From Acanthaster planci (taxonomy: Eukaryota > Echinodermata > Asteroidea > Valvatida > Acanthasteridae): DNA of 64,000 nt. Each line of letters starts with the position of its first letter. Within the stretch, counting starts at the first letter, position 1. The position numbers and the translations under genes were made by a program. Below the pieces are notes generated by a model. That model made no database searches. It was not told the DNA's origin and saw only the letters and a program-made list of their open reading frames with translations. Positions 55,301 through 64,000 of this stretch are shown piece by piece. Location: assembly GCF_001949145.1 (NCBI RefSeq), contig NW_019091499.1, positions 235,821 to 299,820 of the forward strand, in the 5' to 3' direction.

Positions 55301-56085
55301 TGATGACTTTCCAGGTGAAAGCAGGAGATGTGGAAGCCATGAAAGGTCCTATTCTTGTATCCCGAAGTCCCAAGCCCAAGAGAAAGATGTCAAAGACCGT
55401 CGTCAGGTTATCCTCAACTGACGCTTCACCGTCCAGCATATCGGAGTCGACGCTAGTACCGGACACCAACACGGTGCGCGCGGCCTCCAACAAGCCGTCT
55501 GGCCACTCGCACGGTGTCTGCCCGCACTGCAAGAAGAGCAAACCAGGTGAGTCTAAGAGGGTCGTGAAGGTTCTCCAGCTCCAGCCGGTACCGGAGAGTC
55601 CAGAACTGCCGCCGATACCGGACACGAATCTTGCCGGGAATTCCGCACAAGTCTTCCAGCAGCAGCCAGGCGGCCGCGTCATCAAGATGATACCGAGCAA
55701 GAGGCCCAACGTGTTGCAGAGGCAACAGTCAAGCGAGGACGGGGTCGTCTTTCGCTTCAACATGGGGATGCCGGAGAACGCGCCCCTCCAAGTCGGCGAT
55801 TTCATCCGCATCCCTATACAACCCCAGCAGCAGTACCCACCGCAGCAGGTCACGCACGTCCAACATGCAGGCGGTGGTGGAGGTCTGGTCATCCGCACGG
55901 GAGGTCCACCCAGACGGCATCAAGAGGTGATCACTTTCCGCCAGTCCTCTTCCCGCCCCACCGGCGACATCCGAGTCCAGCAAGGTCAGAATCCGACGTC
56001 CGGTGTGACTGTCCATACCAGCCAGCCAGGAGTTAGAGTGATGCCTAGCGAAGGAGGAGGCGTGAGGCTCGTGTTTGGATCTTAA
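49042..56085 (+). CDS. Large disordered protein with FAM89/LURAP-like leucine helix (two coding exons)
   Basis: Exon 1 (49042-49305) and exon 2 (53881-56085) join in phase 0 (CAAATG|GTGAGT and CAACCCTCAG|GCGAAC) into 822 aa. Across the joint the protein reads YHASKMDLNLKILRDQMANL then TSSGSSLSRQLASMHRNIQE. This helix resembles the [28 protein letters not shown] helix of FAM89A/B and the LURAP adaptors (spaced Leu, LRxxM, QL, and IQE at the end). The rest is low-complexity: Asp/Glu-Ser clusters, a small Cys patch (CSQCLCC), a charged coil (KRVEELRRKNSEIRIKNEQK), Pro/Ser linkers, a CPHC pair, and a Gln/Gly-rich C-terminus ending RLVFGS. I do not recognise a named ortholog. Adaptor function is inference from the helix. 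AATAAA at 56311-56316 may end the transcript. Confidence 0.75.
49306..53880 (+). other. Intron of the large disordered-protein gene
   Basis: The intron is 4.6 kb. ACATGTAC words are nearly absent, unlike the rest of the window. It contains a coding-like patch at 51915-52320 and an interspersed repeat at 52761-53309. The depletion of the genome-wide word could reflect constraint, for example regulatory sequence. Confidence 0.5.
52761..53309 (-). mobile_element. Interspersed repeat with GTAGCTGCA termini, copy 1
   Basis: The plus-strand ends are GTAGCTGCAATAAATT and GAATGCAGCTAC, mutually inverted. It is the reverse complement of 60208-60723. Shared blocks include TTTGCTGGACTCAGTT-like and CATGAACATTTC-like sequence and the GTCCAGGAAAGC block. 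No protein is encoded, so it looks like a MITE. Confidence 0.6.
53881..56085 (+). CDS. Large disordered protein, coding exon 2
   Basis: This single 735-codon exon has acceptor GTATCCTTTTCAACCCTCAG. Residues after the leucine helix begin with an acidic patch (DDDDGEEADSEYESDDE). A long charged helix lies near 54740-54900. The C-terminal 250 residues carry mixed polar repeats and GGGGGLVIRTGG. The open frame over 2.2 kb in sequence otherwise full of stops strongly supports coding. Confidence 0.88.
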   Translation, partial: ANLTSSGSSLSRQLASMHRNIQEIKDDDDGEEADSEYESDDEQKPGNIRDAVDTEDDVNKMSDLEKDYSEPKLKRSVSTSSRSKKSKTGLRDPIANEATDGSQARRNGSWSNSRQESVESYPDSDSECSQCLCCNSMASYSSTPWRYISRGEGSTMDEESDSSEYFSDDSEYSTTTSNMPSVDIHKRLSPFYCPSDQAETGSRGDSEEGRFDDADHEPVVDHRMSPLGCESPRKSSSQPDLPSMSHKSDTMVVESDKPKPEEKVEEATGSQEDEKAVKASSLIGLFKAQESKAKEEEKASVAKAKRVEELRRKNSEIRIKNEQKRRAELEEKLKNKAKVDTVSPKTSPLVSENDDSEKVNVKDRISSFEGQKKTKDKEKTEEAGKKESKKSENVEKGTNTDPDSVQQMPDVIPDVTDEKISQELTEAQGDHDQHKSHKSKHHKIAKTTIEIPVSCLPEEITNPEPGMTSDQPTMMTFQVKAGDVEAMKGPILVSRSPKPKRKMSKTVVRLSSTDASPSSISESTLVPDTNTVRAASNKPSGHSHGVCPHCKKSKPGESKRVVKVLQLQPVPESPELPPIPDTNLAGNSAQVFQQQPGGRVIKMIPSKRPNVLQRQQSSEDGVVFRFNMGMPENAPLQVGDFIRIPIQPQQQYPPQQVTHVQHAGGGGGLVIRTGGPPRRHQEVITFRQSSSRPTGDIRVQQGQNPTSGVTVHTSQPGVRVMPSEGGGVRLVFGS

Positions 56086-57593
56086 CTTTCATCAGCATCA
56101 GTATGGTGAGAAAAGGTTTCCCCTGGTTACTCAAAGGTTTGCTTTTCACTTCGCAGATAGTGATATAACTATTCGGTAGTTGAACACCAGAAGTCATACC
56201 TTTTAGTTAAAGCATATTTTTCATATCGGTGGCCACAAGTTTTTTTACTAAAGCCCACCACTAAACTGCAAATGTCTGGAAAACCTTTACACAAAGTAAA
56301 TGATAGAAAAAATAAAAGGGTACAGAATCAGATCACGTCAGACTATAACTTTACGTGACTGCTGAGACTCAGCTGATCGTTAATTGTTCAGAGACATTTA
56401 GCTCAAAGAGGACTACTGGTACTCATTGTGAACGATGAAGCCAGTGCGCCAAGTTGAGAAAAACAATACCGTTTATGAAAGGAACGCTAAAGAAGATAAG
56501 TAAGGGATTTTCGACTGGTTTTTTTTATTTATTGTACTTTTTCATTTCAAGGATTTTTAAAGTTTGTGTAAATAAGATAAAGAGTGTCTTTCAATGTTTG
56601 AATTTGAAATCAAGATTCCGCGGTGTGGGTATGATAATGCTGAATTTCGCGATATACTGCATGTAGTTAGTCAGCTTTGCAAGTTTTGTACATGTAGTTT
56701 AGAGCAATTTCAATCTGAACACGATGTTTGCTTAAATTTCGGGAAGAGGTGGTCAAAGAAAGGGCACAAGTAAGGCATCTTGAGATTGATGAACCAAAAT
56801 GATCACGAAATTGGCGATCAAACTGTAAAAATCGTCAATAATGAAATAAACACCATGTGACATGACATGTACAGTGAACCAGCCATTGGAGATATAGACG
56901 CCACGTGAACACCATGAACAGTTTAACATTGCGCTGCTCCACGTGTAGTTCATTAATTCAAATGAAAACGTGCGTCTTCCATTTGTAGTCAGTGCCTTAA
57001 TGTCTGGAAACATCTTACTTTTATATCGGAATTCTTAGTATCACTAGGAGATCGTCAGTCTATTAACCATTTTCACACAACAGATGAAAAGTGTGACCTG
57101 AAATGGAAATCGGGGGAAAGCAACATGGAATTCGAAAACACGCGTGCGCAAACAACGTATTAATAGAACTTTTAGTTATCACCATGGATCGCTCGTTTCA
57201 TGTGGTCATAGAAACTTCAGAACTTTCATGGTTGTGCATCTACAAGTGAGCATCATTCCATCGACATCGTGAAAATTTTGGAGATTTCACATAAACTGTT
57301 TCAGAACAATAATTGTGGCACGGTTGTCACCGTGGGTGGATAGCGAATGATGTGTTTTTCCGAGTTGCACTTTTCACGGCTGTGTACGGAATCTTGCAAT
57401 TGAGTGCCTCACGCCTTCTGTTATTAATGAGCTACGGTTCCCGGTGATATCAATTTTGGGTCATGCTCTCGCCTGGGACAATGCAGGCGCAGTGACATTT
57501 GGAAAGCTAACGATCACATACCGAGCCGAAGTGCCTGGCTAATTCTCTGATCTTTGCACGGACCCTCACCCTCACACGCACGACGTGCATTGC
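56086..57593 (+). other. 3' flank of the large disordered-protein gene
   Basis: AATAAA lies at 56311-56316. Beyond that the sequence is unique, has few ACATGTAC words and holds no coding frame I can support. Confidence 0.5.
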
Positions 57594-57617
57594 ACGCACC
57601 TGGCCGGCCAGGTGCGT
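57594..57617. promoter_or_regulatory. Perfect 24-bp palindrome with two opposed CAGGTG E-boxes
   Basis: The half-site ACGCACCTGGCC is followed directly by its exact reverse complement. It combines CACCTG and CAGGTG (Snail/ZEB/E-protein type) around GGCCGGCC. A perfect palindrome of this length is unlikely by chance. Binding is inferred. Confidence 0.4.
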
Positions 57618-57749
57618 ACATGTTTAGTGAATGTCACCTCTGACGTGCTAATTTGTATCGCATTCCAACGGAGTAATATGGTTTTAAATGTTGAAATTTT
57701 ATGATCAGTTACGGACAAAAACGTATCCAAAAATATAGAATCAACTTCT

Positions 57750-58015
57750 GGCAGTGGCGATGCCAAGGGGGGAGGGGACTGCGACTGCCCCCCGAGACAT
57801 TTGCTCCCCCCCCCCCGAAAAGAGAGGGAGCTCTCCAAGCCATCTGTAGTGCGTTCATAATGCGTTACTTTAGGGTGCATGGACATATATCTATTTCACA
57901 ATGAATTTCTTTAGGAGCCGTCCATTATTCAAATTTAGTGGCGTAGCTTGGGGACAACTGCCCCCCTTGGGGAACCCCCCCCCCCCGAGCCAAGCGAACC
58001 ACCGACCTCAGGTGT
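57750..58015. repeat. Poly-G/poly-C-bearing transposon fragments
   Basis: Two fragments, GGCAGTGGCGATGCCAAGGG ... CTCCCCCCCC near 57750-57825 and AGTGGCGTAGCTTGGGGACA ... CCCCCCCC near 57938-57990, share a GTGGCG head and a C-run. They look like partial copies of one repeat family in tandem. Confidence 0.45.
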
Positions 58016-59749
58016 TGTTTAATAGTCGGGCAAAAAAGTGTACTTATTTGTCATGGATATTTGATGGTCTGGTGGTGCTTGATAAAGTTTTGAACGACAT
58101 TAAAACATTAAAGAATTCATCGGTGGCGTTGGTGAACTTGAAGTACATGTACCAGACGATATTTCGTTATGCACGCAGTGCAATGGACATATTCGAGTAG
58201 GCTTGGATGTCTCTTGATAAACAGACATGCACAGCAGATATAAGGGGAAACATTTGATCGAAGATTTATCGCATGAGACATGAAATGTTCTTTTTGATAG
58301 TAAGTGGCTAAGGAATTATGAAGATAAACTGCTTTGTTATTGACAGCTACATCTTGATAACTGAGGGCTTGATGTATCAGACGCCATTATGGTGCAAGAA
58401 AAATTGTTATGTTTAATGAAAGCTGTATACTTAATTTGACTCTAAAATATTTCAGAATATGCATTAACGAACGTATAAATATTGTATGTCGCATCGGATT
58501 GTTTCATATAAAATTTGCATAAGCGACTGTTTTCATTAGTATTTAAAAAAGGAACGGATCTAAGACGACAGGTGTTACACTGTTCAACTTTCTGTGTGTT
58601 TTGTTTCTGGCTTCCAAGCGTGATGGATATGAGGCTGCACCAAAGGTTACCGGTATATAGAGTTAATGTTGGATCCTGATTCGACTTGCTCTCAGTTTTG
58701 TGTTCATTGCTACAATGTCAAAGATGGCAAACAACAGTCTGAATCCGTTCCTGTAATACTTCTATGCAAGTTCTGCAAAGTAATGCACTATGTACATGTA
58801 TATTGCCAGTTTCATTACAGTTGTTATTACGACCGCAGGCATGGGTATCCGACTCGATGCTTATTTATGGTCATTACCAGGCCAAAACTGAGAGGCTGGA
58901 GTAACTCTAGAAGACATGTACAATTCTCCTGGGGGTGTTCCAGACGATTTATCGATATCATCAAATCGGACGGCCATTATTCTGGGGAGCGTAGTTCACG
59001 AACCCTTGTAGTAAAAGATTCAGGTTATCCATGCCTGTGGGCAGATCTGGAACACCGAAGTGCATGAATGCATGCGCACAAATCTCACCTTCAAAGTTTG
59101 AATTTTGTTGATTGACCACAAAGGAATAAGAACTGATTCCTTGGTTATAACGGTGAAAACGATGCCGTCGCAATTTGCACTAAAGTTGTTCGGTTTATAT
59201 TTGTTTCGACAAAAGAACACAAAAAGATGCCGTGCTTGATTTTAAATTCGTTCATGTACAACTAGATATGGTTCAGTATTATAGAAACTGCAACTTTATT
59301 TTATAAATAATTACAAATTCAAGCTTTTGCCTGCTTTTTCAAATATTTACTTTGAACAAAGTCTGTGTTGATATATCACCAATTCCGATCTTTTGTTATA
59401 TTTGAAAGTGATTTATTTTGCACAAGATATTAAAACCGTTTTGCCTTAGATGCTATTGGCTGTTCTTGTAATTCATTTCGAACAAGGGTAAAGTTCAATC
59501 ATTGCCACTCTACTTTGAGTGGCTACCCCGGTGCTAACAGCTCACAACCCATACGTTTAACTCCCATACACACAGGTATGTACCACAAAATCTAAGACTT
59601 CCAAATGCCAAGGTCAAAACTTTAGAAGAGGCATGTGCATGTACATCCATACAGGCGCGATTTTATTCTTTGGGATGAAGTGTCCGACCTTTTCTTGACG
59701 ACATCTGTCTTTTAGCTTGGTATACTGACCAACTACCGTATTTGTCCAT

Positions 59750-59982
59750 CAGCCGTCACTGGTACAACTTACTGGGGTTTTTATCCGCCGACGTCGGGGA
59801 GGACCAAGTCTCCACGTGATTGGGCGAGCCGGCCTCGGCGGGCGTGGGTAGGATGCCGTGCATAACTGCGCCGCGATCATGCAGGGGATGGAAAGCCGCC
59901 AGGAACGTGCGCGCTCCAAATAATATGATATTGGCAGGAATTCAGAGAGGGGCCTCACGCTGTGGATGTTGTTCTTCTGCAT
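59750..59982 (-). promoter_or_regulatory. CpG-rich patch: possible promoter or 5' exon on the minus strand
   Basis: The patch is much richer in CG than its surroundings. On the minus strand it has CACGTG (TCACGTGG near 59815), GACGTCGG, then GGATAAAAACC, a TATA-like word, and further on CCCCA|GTAAGT, a donor-like site. One frame (MQKNNIHSVRPLSEFLPISY ...) is open throughout but has no known similarity. It may be a promoter, a first exon, or neither. Confidence 0.25.
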
Positions 59983-60207
59983 GTTAAATCAACACCACTG
60001 AAGATCTTCTTCACAAAGCAGCCATCTTGAATTTTTGTTATTCTTAAACTTAAACCGCACCAGTACTTTTTTGTTTAATTCACTGAGCGTTCAGCATTAT
60101 CGCAATGTAACATTATCTGGTTTGGGCCAGTCCAGCGTATTCTAGACTATATTATTCTCTACAAGTAAATATAATGGTGCTATAATGCTCTTGATAAGAT
60201 TTACATG

Positions 60208-60723
60208 GTAGCTGCAATCAATTTGTTTCAATGCAGACCTTCAAAATGCTTCGCTATTTTGAAGTGTTTTTTTTATTGCCTTTTAGTTTTTATGCTGAGT
60301 ATTTCCATATTCATGTATATGAGCAAAACTGTGATGTCATCCTAGGAAGAAAGCTTCAATGTTACATTGGTTTGCGCACACACGTTTTTGTCGATTTTGC
60401 TGGACTCAGTTTTCTCTTCTTTGCTGATTCATTGTTTATGTGCAAAGCAATAAGCAAACACCAACCTCTCTCATAACTGTTGTCAGTAAGTAAATTCTGG
60501 GTTCAAAATTTGAACAGAAAAATCTATGCACTGAACCATGTCTTCCCCAGATGACTTTAAAGCAACAGCGGCCTTAGTTGTCCAGGAAAGCTTGGTTAAT
60601 TTGGATTGTTTTAAAAAACTGCACTTTTATATGCATATAACCAAATGGGTAGAGTTTTCATACATTGAACAAGAATACAAAGTTGAAGAAAATTTGTGTC
60701 TCGGAAAAATTCATTGCAGCTAC
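60208..60723 (+). mobile_element. Interspersed repeat with GTAGCTGCA termini, copy 2
   Basis: It runs from GTAGCTGCAATCAATTTG to ATTCATTGCAGCTAC. It matches the reverse complement of 52761-53309 along its length with many small indels, so both copies are old. A frame at 60538-60939 starts inside it and is not a gene. Confidence 0.6.
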
Positions 60724-63700
60724 AATTTAGAAGTTGAACAACTTGCTTCTTTTTCCATTTTGGTTTTAAAAACTAGCATTGGAGACTACAAGCAGTATAC
60801 ATTTTGCTTACAGTGCTGTGAAGGGCCCAACCATTTATCCATTATAGAGGTTTTTAACTTACTTATCTGTAGGCCTATAAGATTCAGAAACCGGTCTACA
60901 TGTAACCACATGAATGAACAAGAAAAAAATGACGCCTAACACAAATCCCATCACTTCATTGGTTTGTTTACACCTTTTTTCGGAAAAAGTAACTGTAAAG
61001 ACATTGAGTATGTTAACACCCTGTATAATCGTGGATCTGCAAGTCAAATATGAGTAGCTCCGCAAAGCAATCCATGAGCAAAATCTTGCAAATGAAATGG
61101 GAGTAAATACAATCAGTCTAATTTACACTGGAATATGGATATCCGTGCCACAACAGGTTGGACGATATACGCGCATCTTGTGGAATATAACGAGTGATGG
61201 GGGTGATTACTTCAGGGATAAATGGTACATGATGACTTCTTTCTCTCTCTCGTGGAGGTAACTGTGACTGTTGGGCAGGATAAAAAGAAAATTTCAAAAA
61301 ATTGTACGATAGGTGAAAAGATATTCGAAAAGGATAGGTGATCTGTAACGTACATATGAACATGTGAACAAAATAATCAGAACTGAGACACTGAAAACCT
61401 TTGTTTCTTTTTGTTATTGCAAATCTTTACAGTATAAATCAAGGTGAGATAAAAAGAATTAACATAAAACGAAAGTATTAAAAAAATCAATCATTGGACA
61501 CTCCTTACAACTAATATTACCATTCACGCAACGGTATTTATAACAAACAGCGGTCTGGAAAATCTAACATTAGGCCTACTGAATACAACGGGACAACAGA
61601 AGAAACCCACATTGGGCGCATGGAGCCAGGCTTCAAAACTTTGCATAGTATTTAATACCACATCAAGCATATTTCATTATTCCCCTCAACGCTTTGGTGA
61701 CTGCGACCTCATTATGTGCCGTCTGTGAAGTAAATTCAACTTGTTTGTCCATTATCAAATTACTTAGGTGTGAACATTTTTCAGTGGCGATTCATCTCGG
61801 TCGGTCTCTCAAACGCGACAATGGAAAACCTGTGTGCTCTTGACAAAACAAAGCAAATAATCAACAGCTGCAAAATGTTACCATCTTTTTTTTTTCATAA
61901 TTTCAAATTTGTACAAAAAGTTACGATAAGCTCTTCATATGTATGTAATTGCTCCTGAAAAAAATTCTCAGATTGCACCTACACAGTGTAGATTTACCAC
62001 GGTACTTATAACAGTTAATTAAAAATGATATTTTTAGAAACTTATCAAGTTAAAACTTTTAGCGCTAAATAGCGGTGGAGACTTCTAATTAGCCCATTTG
62101 AAGCATGACGGATATACGACAGGAGAGCGCTAATTGGTTGGGTACACTTTTTATGTTTTTGTGTAAACACGGTTTACGTCAAATTACTGACTTGAAAAAC
62201 GCCCTCGCTTCAAAAGGCAAACAAATGTCGACGTTAGTGTTAGCACACATCGAGTTGTACTACCGTTGCTGTTGACGATGTTACATTATTATTGACAGGC
62301 AGTTTGTCATAAGGTTACATTGTAGAAAGGTCACATCAGACAGACTTTCAGATCAGATAAATGACTACAGAAGCTTAGTACATGTACAACAAAATGGTTG
62401 AACGGTGAACATGAGCCAACTTATAGTTCTCAGAAACCTATAGCTTGAAGTTAAAAACATGATGGTTACCGTTATTTTCATCATCATGTATTTGTTCGTG
62501 TAAAACCAGAATGTTCCAAAAATACTTTTTTTCAGTGGTAATACTGTCTTAATCTGTGGCATTGATGGTTCGTATTGCGTTTGATGAATGGTCAGGATGT
62601 TGAGAAGAACATCAACCACGAGCTAAAGGCTAGTGCGATATACAATGTACGTGTAAATGTATGCACATGTACGCCTACCTTCCTACCAACCAGATGGACG
62701 ATCATGTGTAGCTCGTTCTAATACTTGACGTGGAAAGACAAGAGGTATCAAACAGTGGAATCCTTCTCTTTTGGCATGCGGCTGAGAGGGGCTTTAAGAA
62801 CTATTTCAACGATGCAATCTCAGAGTGTCAAGAAAAAAAAAGGGTTCAAGGGCAGAGGTTATATAATGCAGTTGAATTAAAGTCAAACTGTCTTCCAAAT
62901 ATTTCAGACATGAAAGCAAGGATATGAAGGGTAAGCAGTTGATATAAATAAATCTGAACGTACATAAAGTATAAAAAGATCGGAGGTGTACCGTGTGAAG
63001 GACAAATTGCGTATATATGTAACCGATGGTAGATGTATCATAACTTCCATAAAATTTACATCACATTTCAAGTCAAGGAAGATGTACCGTTATTTGGGAG
63101 GGAATCAGGTTATTTCCTTGTAATGTAAAACAAAGACCTCTTCCGGTGTATTTGATACGTTTGGGTTTATGGCCGACTTCTGCTTTCAGAATTGTGTATA
63201 AATTTGCCGGTTTTGTCAGCTTTCATGAATAACGTTACCTTACTTGTGTATTTACAAGTACGCTAACACCAAAACTGTGATGTACCCGTAGATCTCAGCA
63301 GACCCCTTATTTCACAACTTACTGTAATACACAGGGCTACGTGGCACACAGATGTGTATTTTTAAAGCGTTTCGTTTCACAAATTACACTGCATGGACCC
63401 TTAAATTGAGAGAGTTCCCTGCTAAATAATTCAACTGCACAGAATGCAATTGAAATGATGTGATTTTAGCGTCCATGCAGAGACGGGGAATTGAAAGAAG
63501 GTTCTGTTACTCAGAAGGCCTGCAAGAAGACATCAAGTTACTTCAACAGGGTTCGAACCTGTAACCGCCAGTGACATAATTTTCAAGTGACATAATCTTC
63601 AAGTACATTTGAAGATGATTATTTTTCCATAAACTGTAGGCCTCATTCGCCGATAACCCCATTCCCTTTGTCAACCCCCCATCAGCATGCAAGTAAGTGG

Positions 63701-64000
63701 CCTGTTTAATGTCATCAAAGAATACATCGTGAATCTCATTCTACACTTAACATATTTCTTTTACACTGAAAACAAAATGTAATTTATAATGTAATAGACA
63801 CATATTAATGTAATAGAATGTTGTTTGCAGGTTTAGAGTGTTAACATCTTTATTATTTTTTTAAACAATTGTGTGTAATGTGTACACTGGTACACAAAAA
63901 TGATACATGTACAGTTGCATTCAAATACAATGCACGCACAAAGTGCATTGTAATATACTATAGTTTATAGTGTGAGTATACATGTGTCTATTATAGTCAT

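Larger units (their letters stand above)
57618..64000. other. Gene-poor right end
   Basis: I can support no gene here. It contains the poly-G/C fragments, a GC-rich patch at 59750-59990 and a second copy of the GTAGCTGCA repeat. Short frames such as 58666-59067 and 61118-61363 show no recognisable motif. Confidence 0.5.

Noticed and set aside
58666-59067. 133-aa plus-strand frame with several Cys/His
   Set aside because: The Cys and His spacing fits no zinc-finger family I know, and there is no supporting splice or promoter context.
60538-60939. 133-aa frame MSSPDDFKATAALVVQ...
   Set aside because: Its first half lies within the GTAGCTGCA repeat, whose other copy has no corresponding frame.
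63535-63580. tRNA-like T-arm (GGTTCGAACC with a 5-bp stem on the minus strand)
   Set aside because: The T-arm and a possible acceptor pair are present, but the total length is about 67 nt and no A-box or D-arm can be found. It is probably chance or a tRNA-derived scrap.
1-64000. Prokaryotic features: operons, Shine-Dalgarno sites, CRISPR arrays, insertion sequences
   Set aside because: All genes are spliced with GT-AG introns. The repeated units seen are minisatellites or MITEs with no regular spacers.

Overview
The window is eukaryotic nuclear DNA from a metazoan. It has spliced genes with GT-AG introns, one coding exon every few kb, and a dense load of transposon debris. The palindromic word ACATGTAC and the word TAGGCCTA recur everywhere, mostly outside exons. 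From memory this signature, and the lack of vertebrate-type repeats, fits an invertebrate deuterostome, most likely an echinoderm (possibly a sea star) and less likely amphioxus or a hemichordate. This is inference, not a database result. Two runs of N (6156-6335 and 27055-27089) show it is a draft assembly.

Layout, left to right. (1) A GTSE1-like gene runs on the minus strand from its start codon at 7641 to an exon ending near 1425, and continues off the left edge. Its third intron carries a decayed Penelope-like retroelement with long inverted arms. (2) 7.6-14.6 kb holds no host gene, only palindromic MITEs and a dead LINE reverse transcriptase. (3) Two TMEM121-like multi-pass membrane proteins lie in tandem on the plus strand (14659-15633 and 19543-20592), each with an intronless coding region behind an apparent 5'UTR intron. 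(4) Cereblon (CRBN) lies on the minus strand, tail-to-tail with the second TMEM121-like gene. It is complete in ten coding exons (37130 to 25467). (5) DNAJB9/ERdj4 lies on the plus strand, head-to-head with CRBN, in four coding exons (40921-44891). (6) A two-exon plus-strand gene (49042-49305 and 53881-56085) encodes an 822-aa, mostly disordered protein with a short leucine-rich helix resembling FAM89/LURAP adaptors. (7) 56.1-64 kb has no gene I can support.

The genes do not form one pathway. CRBN (substrate receptor of a CRL4 ubiquitin ligase) and DNAJB9 (ER-lumen J protein) both serve protein quality control, but their divergent arrangement across about 3.8 kb is not evidence of co-regulation. 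GTSE1 is a microtubule and p53-related cell-cycle protein.

I found no clear candidate for a wholly new biological system. The points most worth a second look are: a 413-bp MITE with a perfect 6-bp target duplication lying 14 bp upstream of the CRBN start codon; single-base frame breaks in CRBN exon 5 and GTSE1 exon 2, probably assembly errors; an isoleucine in CRBN at the human Val388 position; the Penelope-like element with an endonuclease segment in both inverted arms; several MITE families with clear TIRs and TSDs; and the unfamiliar large protein at 49-56 kb.
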